From assembly GCA_964493425.1 (NCBI GenBank), contig CAZBMW010000001.1, positions 186,001 through 250,000 of the forward strand: DNA of 64,000 nucleotides, in the 5' to 3' direction. Below the pieces are notes generated by a model. That model was not told where the DNA came from. It worked only from the letters and a program-made list of their open reading frames with translations, and did no database searches. Position 1 is the first letter of the stretch, and each line of letters starts with the position of its first letter. The position numbers and the translations under genes were made by a program. Below are positions 7,497-15,900 of the stretch, piece by piece. The stretch comes from CAYLMG01 sp964493425. Its GTDB lineage: Bacteria > Planctomycetota > Phycisphaerae > Sedimentisphaerales > Anaerobacaceae.

Positions 7497-8858
7497 ATGA
7501 ATATTAAAACTGATAAGATGTTATTTAGAAGAAGCATTCTGATAGTTGTATTTGCTTTTCTTTTTCTATTAGCAAAGCCGTTATATGCTTCGCAGCTTTC
7601 TATCGATTTATCAGATATCACTACAGGCCTTGATACTGTCTGGGTGCTTATTGCTGCGTTTCTGGTCTTCTTTATGCAGGCTGGTTTCGGAATGGTAGAA
7701 GCTGGCTTCATCAGGGCCAAAAATACCTGTAACATACTGACGAAGAACTTTCTTGATTTTTGTATGGCTTCACTTGGTTTCTTCCTTGTGGGCTATGCAC
7801 TTATGTTTGGTGATGGTAACGCTTTTGTTGGAACAAAAGGTTTCTGTCTTACAGGTATCGGGAACGAAGCCAATGGGATACCGTTATATGCCTTCTGGCT
7901 TTTTCAGGCTGCATTTTGCGGAGCGGCTGCGACTATCGTTGCAGGTGGTATGGCTGAAAGAATGAAGTTTCCTGCTTACCTGATTTATTCGTTTTTGATG
8001 TCGGCCCTGATATATCCTGTTGTAGGCCACTGGATATGGGGCGGCGGATGGCTAAGTAAAATGGGATTTGCCGATTTTGCAGGCTCAACCGTTGTTCACA
8101 CTGTCGGTGGTGTCGCAGCTCTTGTAGGGACGATTATGTTGAAACCAAGAGAGGGCAAGTACGGCCTGGATGGCAAGCCCAATATGTTGCCCGGCCATAA
8201 TATACCGCTGGCGTCTTTGGGAGTTTTTATATTATGGTTCGGCTGGTTCGGTTTCAACGCAGGCTCTACTCTTGGGGTGGGGGATGGCTCGTTAATAGCA
8301 AGAGTTGCGTTGAATACGAATTTGGCGGCAGCTTTGGGCGGCATAGCTGCTATGGCTACTGTCTGGAAAAGATTCGGAAAGCCCGATTTGTCGATGGCTA
8401 TGAATGGTGCATTAGCCGGCTTGGTTGCAATAACTGCACCTTGTGCCTATGTTGACCCTTGGGCAGCTCTGGTTATTGGTGCTGCTGCAGGATACATAGT
8501 CGTAAGGGCAGTGGAGATTTTAGACAAGTTGCAAATCGACGACCCTGTTGGCGCTTTTCCGGTACACGGTGTTTGCGGAATCTGGGGAACTTTATGTGTT
8601 GGCATTTTTGGCAAAGCATCGCTTGGATTGAAATATAACGGCTTTGTATATAGTGCGAATCCTATGCAGCTTGGCTGGCAGATCATAGGTATCGTAAGTG
8701 CCGTTGCGTTTGTTGCGGTTAGTATGGGAATCGTGTTTAAGCTAATTGACCTTGCAATCGGGCTCAGGATAGGTCGTGATGAGGAATTAAGAGGTTTGGA
8801 TATCGGCGAGCACGGCATGGAGGCTTACGGCGGGTTCCAGATATTCAGTACCACATGA
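7497..8858 (+). CDS. amt: Ammonium transporter (Amt family), copy 1
   Basis: The 453-residue product has an N-terminal signal-like helix and about eleven membrane segments. Amt hallmarks include DTVWVLIAAFLVFFMQAGF, MVEAGFIRAKNT, the motif WFGWFGFNAGS, and FPVHGVCGIWGTLCVGIFG with the pore-region histidine; the second pore histidine is probably in STVVHTVGG. Amt proteins form trimeric inner-membrane channels for ammonium. The ATG at 7497 is preferred over one at 7485 because GGAG (7487-7490) lies 6 bp before it. It is the first gene of a sigma-54-driven operon with a PII gene 20 bp downstream, the classical amtB-glnK arrangement. Confidence 0.92.
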   Translation: MNIKTDKMLFRRSILIVVFAFLFLLAKPLYASQLSIDLSDITTGLDTVWVLIAAFLVFFMQAGFGMVEAGFIRAKNTCNILTKNFLDFCMASLGFFLVGYALMFGDGNAFVGTKGFCLTGIGNEANGIPLYAFWLFQAAFCGAAATIVAGGMAERMKFPAYLIYSFLMSALIYPVVGHWIWGGGWLSKMGFADFAGSTVVHTVGGVAALVGTIMLKPREGKYGLDGKPNMLPGHNIPLASLGVFILWFGWFGFNAGSTLGVGDGSLIARVALNTNLAAALGGIAAMATVWKRFGKPDLSMAMNGALAGLVAITAPCAYVDPWAALVIGAAAGYIVVRAVEILDKLQIDDPVGAFPVHGVCGIWGTLCVGIFGKASLGLKYNGFVYSANPMQLGWQIIGIVSAVAFVAVSMGIVFKLIDLAIGLRIGRDEELRGLDIGEHGMEAYGGFQIFSTT

Positions 8859-8878
8859 TTTTTTAGAAGGGAATTTTT

Positions 8879-9220
8879 ATGAAGCTTATAATTGCTTATA
8901 TTCAGCCGCATAGGCTTAACGATGTCAAAAGAGCTTTATATAAATATGAGGTGGGAAAAATGTCTGTAACCAATGCTCTCGGTTGCGGCGAGCAGCAGGG
9001 CTACGAAGAAAGCTATCGAGGTGTTAAGTTTGAAGTTAACCTGCTAAAAAAAGTCAGACTTGAAATCGCGGTTAATGAAAATTTTGTTGAAAAGACAGTT
9101 AATGGAATAATAGAAGGTGCGAGGACAGGCCAGATTGGAGATGGGAAAATCTTCATAGTCGATCTGCCCGAATGCATTCGTATCCGCACCGGTGAAAGAG
9201 GAGGCAAGGCCATAGGGTAA
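8879..9220 (+). CDS. glnK: PII nitrogen regulatory protein paired with Amt 1, lacking Tyr51
   Basis: The 113-residue product matches PII proteins end to end: MKLIIAYIQPHRLNDVKRAL, the T-loop region GCGEQQGYEESYRG, the B-loop ARTGQIGDGKIF and the C-terminal IRIRTGERGGKA. PII trimers bind ATP/ADP and 2-oxoglutarate and plug Amt channels. Residue 51, the tyrosine uridylylated in enteric GlnB/GlnK, is Phe (RGVKFEV), so that modification is impossible. The catalytic-loop residues for nucleotide binding look intact. AGAAGGGA precedes the ATG. A terminator-like hairpin follows, so this gene probably ends the operon. Confidence 0.93.
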   Translation: MKLIIAYIQPHRLNDVKRALYKYEVGKMSVTNALGCGEQQGYEESYRGVKFEVNLLKKVRLEIAVNENFVEKTVNGIIEGARTGQIGDGKIFIVDLPECIRIRTGERGGKAIG

Positions 9221-9242
9221 TATGAATTTTTTAATGAAATGC

Positions 9243-9310
9243 TTGAGCGCCAAATAGATTGCTCAAGTGATGGTGGGCTCTGAGCCACGGCTGCCAGAGC
9301 CCCCATTTTA
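9243..9310 (+). terminator. Terminator region after the first amt-PII operon
   Basis: A small hairpin CTTGAGC/GCTCAAG (9243-9268) is followed by a strong stem, GGGCTCTG (9275-9282) with CAGAGCCC (9295-9302). One bulge allows four further pairs, and CCATTTTA follows. The T-tract is short, so efficiency is uncertain. Confidence 0.65.
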
Positions 9311-9321
9311 ACGTAAAAAAC

Positions 9322-9360
9322 ACAATAATGTAGTAATTTTTTAATAAAATACAAAAATGT
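9322..9360. promoter_or_regulatory. Paired ACA-N4-TGT sites upstream of the second amt promoter
   Basis: ACAATAATGT (9322-9331), identical to a site before the first amt, and ACAAAAATGT (9351-9360) are centred 29 bp apart. The nearer one lies 97 bp upstream of the -24 GG, a further 11 bp than at the first amt. This supports helically phased enhancer sites. Confidence 0.6.
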
Positions 9361-9450
9361 ATCTTTATTCTATACAGGCTCCGAGCGGTTTGTAAGCTTA
9401 ACTATAGCTTTTACAGCATCTTATGTAAATATAGCTTTGAAAAATCGACT

Positions 9451-9466
9451 TGGCACGTTCATTGCT
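9451..9466 (+). promoter_or_regulatory. Sigma-54 promoter of the amt-PII-glnA operon
   Basis: TGGCAC-GTTCA-TTGCT is a perfect -24/-12 match, with GG at 9452-9453 and GC at 9464-9465. It lies about 75 bp before the amt start codon. Confidence 0.9.
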
Positions 9467-9541
9467 AATATTTAATAAGCAGCCGTTTTCTGTAGTTGCA
9501 AAAAGGTTTATTCAAAAGCAACCGTCAAGGAGTAAAGAGGA

Positions 9542-10882
9542 ATGAAGGTAACACTGACTTTAATAGTGATTCTTTTATTAACCACTGGCATAGCGTTTTG
9601 CCAAGCAGAATCATCGGGTGAAGAAAGTTCTTTGACAAGTCAAAATCCTGCAATCGACACAGGAGATACAGCGTGGGTATTAATGTCAGCGGCGCTTGTG
9701 TTACTTATGACACCGGCACTGGCATTTTTCTATGGTGGGCTGGTGCGACGAAAAAATATGCTGTCGGTCCTTATGCAGTGTTTTATGATTCTGTGCATAA
9801 TAAGTTTTCAATGGGTAATATGTGGATACAGTTTATCGTTCGGGCCGGATAAAAGCTCTATTATTGGTGGCCTCGATTGGTCGTTTTTGAAGAACGTGGG
9901 TATGACGCCAAATGCCGACTACGTCGCAACGGTCCCGCACGAAGTCTTTATGATGTTCCAGATGATGTTTGCCATTATAACGCCGGCGTTAATAATAGGA
10001 GCTTTTGCCGAGCGAATGAGATTTTCGGCACTTGTAATTTTTACATTGCTGTGGGCAACCATCGTATATGACCCGATTACCCACTGGTTCTGGGGCGCAG
10101 GTGGTTTTTTGAAAAACGCCGGTACTCTTGACTTTGCCGGAGGAGCGGTCGTTCATATCAACGCAGGTATGACGGCTTTGGCGGCTGCATTGATTCTGGG
10201 AAAAAGGCAGGGATATCCATCCGCCATATCACCTCCGCATAACTTACCTTTTGCAGTTTTGGGTGCTGGTTTGCTTTGGTTCGGCTGGTTCGGTTTTAAT
10301 GCGGGCAGTGCACTGAAGGCGTCCGGTCTGGCAGGAAATGCCTTTGCCGTAACGCATATTTCAGGAGCAGTTGCAGGAACAACATGGTCAATACTTGATT
10401 GGCTCAGGTATAAAAAACCGACTACACTGGGTATGATTACCGGCGCGGTTGCCGGCCTTGCAGCAATTACTCCGGCCTCCGGTTTTGTTACGCCAATGGG
10501 GGCAATATGGATAGGTATAGGCGCAGGCGTTTTTCCGTGGCTGGCAGTAACTTGTCTTAAGGCAACGCTTCATTACGATGATTCATTGGATGTTTTTGGT
10601 GTGCATGGAATCGGAGGTATCTGGGGTGTGCTTGCAACCGGTATATGGGCCACGAAAACGATTAATCCGAATGGCGCAGATGGCTTGTTGTATGGCAATC
10701 CGGCGCAGTTGTGGATTCAGGCAAAGGCGGTTGTTATCACAGTTGTGTATTCATTTCTTGTCGGCGCCTTACTTCTAAAATTCGTGGATGCTGTAATGAA
10801 ACTGCGGGTGAGTGAGCACGAAGAACGGGTGGGTCTGGACTTGACGCAGCATCGAGAGGCCGCTTATACTATCATCGACTAA
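9542..10882 (+). CDS. amt: Ammonium transporter (Amt family), copy 2
   Basis: The 446-residue product begins with a signal-like helix (TLIVILLLTTGIAFC) and has the standard Amt core: DTAWVLMSAALVLLMTPALA, FYGGLVRRKNMLSV, FAERMRF, HWFWGAGGFL, WFGWFGFNAGSA and DVFGVHGIGGIWGVLATGIW. Both the fold and the pore residues look complete. It is a clear paralogue of the first copy but is more like typical AmtB. GAGTAAAGAGG precedes the ATG. It leads an operon with a PII gene (18 bp downstream) and glnA, under a perfect sigma-54 promoter. Co-regulation with copy 1 is therefore expected, and the two may differ in affinity or PII partner. Confidence 0.93.
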   Translation: MKVTLTLIVILLLTTGIAFCQAESSGEESSLTSQNPAIDTGDTAWVLMSAALVLLMTPALAFFYGGLVRRKNMLSVLMQCFMILCIISFQWVICGYSLSFGPDKSSIIGGLDWSFLKNVGMTPNADYVATVPHEVFMMFQMMFAIITPALIIGAFAERMRFSALVIFTLLWATIVYDPITHWFWGAGGFLKNAGTLDFAGGAVVHINAGMTALAAALILGKRQGYPSAISPPHNLPFAVLGAGLLWFGWFGFNAGSALKASGLAGNAFAVTHISGAVAGTTWSILDWLRYKKPTTLGMITGAVAGLAAITPASGFVTPMGAIWIGIGAGVFPWLAVTCLKATLHYDDSLDVFGVHGIGGIWGVLATGIWATKTINPNGADGLLYGNPAQLWIQAKAVVITVVYSFLVGALLLKFVDAVMKLRVSEHEERVGLDLTQHREAAYTIID

Positions 10883-10900
10883 ACGAGAAAGGAAGAAATA

Positions 10901-11242
10901 ATGAAGTATATAGTAGCTGTTATTCAGCCGGACCGACTTGATGAGGTTCTTAGAAGATTGACCGAAAAGGAGATTCATCTTGTAACGGTATCGAGTGTTG
11001 TCGGCCGAGGCAGACAGAAAGGCATCGCAGAAGTTTATAGGGGACATAAGGAGCAGGGCAGCTTGCTGAAAAAAACAAAGTTGGAAATAGCAGTGAACGA
11101 GGAGTTTGTCGAGCCGACCGTAGAAGCAATAACCGAAGGAGCAAGAACAGGTCAGATAGGTGATGGCAAAATATTTGTTGTGGACTTGCCGGAATGTATA
11201 AGAATTCGTACGGGCGAAAGAGGCGGAAAAGCGATAGGCTAA
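10901..11242 (+). CDS. glnK: PII nitrogen regulatory protein paired with Amt 2 and GlnA, lacking Tyr51
   Basis: A 113-residue PII protein whose T-loop reads GRGRQKGIAEVYRGHKEQ. The position of the uridylylated Tyr51 is Glu, and the neighbouring residues differ from those of the first copy. The B-loop ARTGQIGDGKIF and the final 13 residues (RIRTGERGGKAIG) are shared by both copies. Sandwiched between amt and glnA, it likely regulates both channel and enzyme through direct binding. AAAGGAAG lies before the ATG. Confidence 0.93.
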   Translation: MKYIVAVIQPDRLDEVLRRLTEKEIHLVTVSSVVGRGRQKGIAEVYRGHKEQGSLLKKTKLEIAVNEEFVEPTVEAITEGARTGQIGDGKIFVVDLPECIRIRTGERGGKAIG

Positions 11243-11277
11243 AAACAGATTAAACAAATTATTGAAAGGAAAATAGA

Positions 11278-12690
11278 ATGACCCCGAAAGAGTTTTTTGA
11301 ATTTGCAAAGAAAAATAATGCGAAAATGGTCGACTTGAAATTTACCGACCTTTTAGGAACCTGGCAGCATTGTTCTTTTCCTGTTGATACATGGGATGAG
11401 GACACTTTTGTTGATGGTGTCGGTTTTGACGGCTCGTCGATTCGCGGCTGGCAGGGAATCCATGTCTCGGATATGCTGGCTGTGCCTGACCCTGATACAA
11501 CTGTGATAGACCCGTTCTTTAAAGAGCCGACTGTAAGCATCATAGCCAACATAGTTGACCCTGTCACTAAAGAAGATTACAGCCGCGACCCGCGTCACGT
11601 TGCAAGAAAGGGTACGGCTTACTTGAAGAAAACCGGTATTGCTGACACGTGCTTCATAGGGCCGGAACCGGAGTTTTTTATATTCGATGAGGTTCGCTAT
11701 GAGCAAAATCAGCATACGGGGATGTATAAGATAGATTCCGTTGAGGGGGCCTGGAATACTGCCCGTTTTGAAGAGCCAAACCTTGGATACAAACCAAGTT
11801 TCAAAGGTGGTTACTTCCCAGTGAGCCCGACCGATACCTATCAGGACCTTCGGGGTGAAATGGTGGCTGAAATGAAAAAAGTCGGTATTGTTGTTGAATG
11901 TCACCATCATGAGGTGGCTACAGCCGGACAGAGTGAAATTGATATGCAGTTTACCGACCTGTTGAAAATGGCTGACCAGTTTATGTGGTACAAATATATT
12001 GCTAAGAATGTCGCAAAAAGGAACGGCAAGACGGTAACATTTATGCCAAAGCCGGTTTTTGAAGATAACGGCAGCGGTATGCATACTCACCTTTCGCTTT
12101 GGAAAGGCGGCAAGCCATTATTCGCAGGGGATGGTTACGCCGGTCTTAGTATCATCGGTATTTATGCCATAGGCGGAATCTTAAAGCATGCACCGGCGAT
12201 TTTGGCTTTTGCTGCTCCGACAACGAATTCGTACAGAAGGCTCGTCCCTGGTTTCGAGGCACCTGTTAATCTTGTGATGTCACAAAGAAACCGTTCTGCT
12301 GGTGTCAGGATTCCGATGTATTCGGCAAGTCCGAAAACCAAGAGACTGGAGTTCCGCTGTCCTGACCCTACGTGTAATGGATACCTCACGTGGACTGCTA
12401 TGCTTATGGCTGTTCTGGATGGGATTCAGAATAAGATTGAACCTGGAAAGCCGTTGGATTGTGATATCTATGAAATGACGCCTGAAGAGCTGGCGAAGTA
12501 TCCGAAGACACCGGGTTCTCTTGCTGAGGCATTAGATGCACTTGAAAAGGACCATAAGTTCCTTAAGGCTGGCGATGTTTTTACCGAAGATTTAATTGAG
12601 ACCTGGATTCAATGGAAGAAGGATAACGAAATTGATCCCTTGGCTCTGAGACCTCATCCTTATGAGTTCCATCTTTATTATGATTCTTAA
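11278..12690 (+). CDS. glnA: Glutamine synthetase type I
   Basis: The 470-residue protein is full length for GSI. It shows the beta-grasp start (FTDLLGTWQH), DGSSIRGW, the metal and glutamate site GPEPEFF (128-134), GSGMHTH, the nucleotide motif of KPVFEDNGSG, and NRSAGVRIP. Tyr398 in DIYEMTPEE corresponds to the adenylylation site of GSI-beta (Tyr397 in E. coli), so adenylylation control is possible although no GlnE is in the window. It makes glutamine from glutamate and ammonia in the cytoplasm. It lies 35 bp after PII with GAAAGGAAAA before the ATG, in the sigma-54-driven operon. A hairpin terminator follows. Confidence 0.96.
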   Translation: MTPKEFFEFAKKNNAKMVDLKFTDLLGTWQHCSFPVDTWDEDTFVDGVGFDGSSIRGWQGIHVSDMLAVPDPDTTVIDPFFKEPTVSIIANIVDPVTKEDYSRDPRHVARKGTAYLKKTGIADTCFIGPEPEFFIFDEVRYEQNQHTGMYKIDSVEGAWNTARFEEPNLGYKPSFKGGYFPVSPTDTYQDLRGEMVAEMKKVGIVVECHHHEVATAGQSEIDMQFTDLLKMADQFMWYKYIAKNVAKRNGKTVTFMPKPVFEDNGSGMHTHLSLWKGGKPLFAGDGYAGLSIIGIYAIGGILKHAPAILAFAAPTTNSYRRLVPGFEAPVNLVMSQRNRSAGVRIPMYSASPKTKRLEFRCPDPTCNGYLTWTAMLMAVLDGIQNKIEPGKPLDCDIYEMTPEELAKYPKTPGSLAEALDALEKDHKFLKAGDVFTEDLIETWIQWKKDNEIDPLALRPHPYEFHLYYDS

Positions 12691-12738
12691 GTCTTGGTAA
12701 AAGAGCGTATAATTTTTTCGGGGTTGTGCTATTGGTTG

Positions 12739-12776
12739 GCCCTGGGTAGAGATTTATCTCTGCTCAGGGCTTTAAT
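12739..12776 (+). terminator. Rho-independent terminator after glnA
   Basis: GCCCTG (12739-12744) pairs with CAGGGC (12765-12770). An inner stem AGAGAT/ATCTCT extends the hairpin, and TTTAATATCTT follows. It separates glnA from gltB. Confidence 0.75.
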
Positions 12777-12940
12777 ATCTTATTACTTATTCTGATGGTA
12801 TTAGTATTGTTGAAAATTGATATAAAGATAATTAACTGCCTGAATCTTTCAAAGAATAGTATATTTAATTAGGCGTTCTTATTGCGTAATAAGTATAGTG
12901 AATATGGATATTGATTATTAGTTAAGCTTATAAAGGTAAA

Positions 12941-15900
12941 GTGGAAGCAAAAGGGTTATATAATCCGGCTTTTGAGCATGACGGCTGTGGTATTGGTGCG
13001 GTTGTTGATATCGCTGGCAGAAGAAGCCATTCCCTAATTGAATATGGCAAGGAGATTCTGTTGAATCTGCATCATCGTGGAGCCGCCGGTGCTGATGAAA
13101 TAACAGGTGATGGTGCGGGGATTTTGTTTCAGATGCCTCATCAATTCTTCACAGCCGAATCTAAAAAAATCGGTTTTGCACTCAGTGAACCGGGCAGGTA
13201 TGCAGTCGGGATGGTTTTCGGTTCGAAGGATAAGGACATTCGTACAAGCTGTGACGAAGTTCTTGAATCTGCAATAAGACATTATGGTATGAAAATTCTC
13301 GGCTGGCGCTCAGTTCCGACTAACAGCAGTTGTCTCGGAAAGATAGCTCTGCAGGCCGAACCTTCGATAAGGCAAATCTTTGTTGATGGTTGCGGCCGGC
13401 AGGGTGAGGATTTCGAGAGAGACTTATATCTTGCTCGCAAGAGAGCGGAAAGAATCGTTGGGGAAAAGGCAATAGATGCTGGTAATGATTTTTATATTGC
13501 CAGCCTGTCGTCGAGAACAATCTGCTACAAGGGTATGTTTATGGCGCACCAGTTGTTCGCCTATTATCCCGACCTTTCTGACAAGAGATTGAAATCAGCC
13601 CTTGCTGTTGTACATCAAAGATACAGCACGAATACCTTTCCGAACTGGCAGCTTGCCCAGCCTTTCAGGTGCATCGCTCACAACGGCGAGATAAATACGC
13701 TCAGCGGTAACAGGAACTGGATGAAAGCGCGTGAGCCGAAGATGCAGAGCAGAATCTTCGGTGACAATATCAGTGACCTTTTTCCGATTCTCAGAGAAGG
13801 TGCCAGTGACTCGGAATGTTTCGACGCTGTTTTAGAGCTGCTTGTACGCTCGGGCCGTAGTATGCCGCATTCTATGATGATGATGATTCCGGAGGCTTTC
13901 GGAACCAGCTATCACATCAGCACAGACAAGCGTGCTTTTTATGAATATCACGCTGCGGTTATGGAGCCGTGGGACGGACCCGCTGCTATGGTTTTTACCG
14001 ACGGCACTGTAATCGGTGGAGTGCTTGACAGGAACGGCCTTAGGCCCTGCAGGTACTTGGTGACGACTGACGGGCTGGTGGTTATCGCAAGTGAAGCTGG
14101 CGTCATTGGTTTTAAGCCGGAAAAAATCCGGCAGAAGGGCCGGCTTCGGCCGGGACGTATGTTTCTTATTGATACCGCTGAAGGAAGGATTATTACAGAC
14201 AACGAGATAAAGAGCAAAATTGCAAGGCAAAAGCCTTATCGTCGCTGGCTGGAGGAGAACAGAATTGAGTTGCGTGGTCTTTTTGATACGCCAAGGCTTG
14301 TGCGCAGCGACCCGCAGACCGTCTTTAAGAAGATGCGCTCCTTTGGCTATACTCGCGAAGGGATGAAAATGGTTCTTACGCCAATGGCAGTTAACGGCCA
14401 GGAGCCTGTAGGCTCGATGGGTGATGATACACCACTCGCTGTTCTTTCGGACAAGCCGAGATTGTTATTCGATTATTTCAAACAGCTTTTTGCCCAGGTG
14501 ACAAATCCGGCTGTCGACCCCCTTCGTGAAGGATTGGTAATGAGCCTGATGGTTTTTACCGGAAAAAAGCAAAACCTTCTTGATGAAGGTCCGCTTCATT
14601 GCAGGCAATTGAAGCTTCCGCATCCTGTTCTTACGAACGAAGACATTGAGCGTTTGCGAACAGTCAGTCGTGATGATTTTAAATGTGTAACCATCTCGGC
14701 GTTGTTTGACGTGAATACTGCTGAGCCGGCCGTCGCTATTGAAAATGCGATAAATGACCTCGTCGATTCTGCGAAGCGGGCAGTCGAAAACGGAGCTTCT
14801 TTTATAATCATCAGCGACCGTGGTATAGATGAGTCGAAGGCGGCGATACCTTCGCTTTTGGCAGTATCTGCGGTTCACCATAGTTTGCTCGATTGCGGAC
14901 TTAGAAAGGAAGTTGGCCTTATTGTTGAAAGCGGTGAGCCGAGAGAGGTTATGCATTTTTGTTTGCTTTCGGGCTTTGGTGCCAATGCCGTTAATCCTTA
15001 TCTGGCTTTCGAGGCCCTTGATGAGATGCAGCGACAGGGAGCTCTGCCCGCAGATATGGAGGCGATTCAAATCGCGGACAACTACATAGCTGCTGTAAAA
15101 AAGGGAATCTTAAAAACGATGAGCAAGATGGGCATCTCCACGCTTCGAAGCTATTGCGGTGCTCAACTCTTTGAAGCCGTCGGCCTGAATAATGAAATCA
15201 TAGAAAAATATTTTGCAGGAACGAATTCTCGTATCAGCGGAATCGGCCTGCGTGAAATTGCACGGTATGTAGTCGCTCTTCATAAAGATGCTTTTCAGCA
15301 GCGCCCTGCCGGGGCGCTTGAATTACCATTTGGTGGATTTTATCATTTCAGAAGTAATGGTGAGCATCACCTCTGGAATCCGACCACGGTTTCCAAACTT
15401 CAGCATGCCGTAAAGTTTGATGACCCGCAGGCCTATACCGATTATGCCAATGCCGTCAATGACCAGGCTGAAAAGCTTTGTACGCTAAGGGGGCTTTTTG
15501 ATTTTGTGCCGGCCGAAAAAGTGCCGTTGGAAGAGGTGGAACCCGCCGGTGAAATCGTGAAAAGATTTTGTACCGGTGCGATGAGTCACGGCTCTATAAG
15601 CAAAGAAGCGCACGAGTGCCTCGCTATAGCGATGAACCGTCTGGGTGCTATGAGCAATACCGGTGAGGGCGGCGAAGACCCCGCGCGGTATGTCCCTTTG
15701 GAGAATGGTGATTCCAAAAACTGCGGCATCAAGCAGGTTGCAAGCGGCCGATTCGGTGTCACCATTAACTACCTTGCAAACGCAAAAGAGCTGCAGATTA
15801 AAATAGCACAGGGTGCAAAACCAGGTGAGGGAGGCCAGCTTCCGGGCCATAAGGTCACCGAGGAAATCGCCCGGCTGAGACATTCCACTCCGGGCGTTAC

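Noticed and set aside
11353..12090. A long minus-strand open frame of 245 codons within glnA.
   Set aside because: It is antisense to a fully recognised glutamine synthetase and has no family features; similar shadows occur in gltB and ligA.
12739..12776. A regulatory RNA after glnA.
   Set aside because: The stem followed by T residues is explained well enough as an ordinary terminator.
12777..12940. A possible sigma-54 promoter before gltB (TGGTATTAGTATTGTT).
   Set aside because: The -12 element has GT instead of GC, the -24 element is poor, and no ACA-N4-TGT pair lies upstream.
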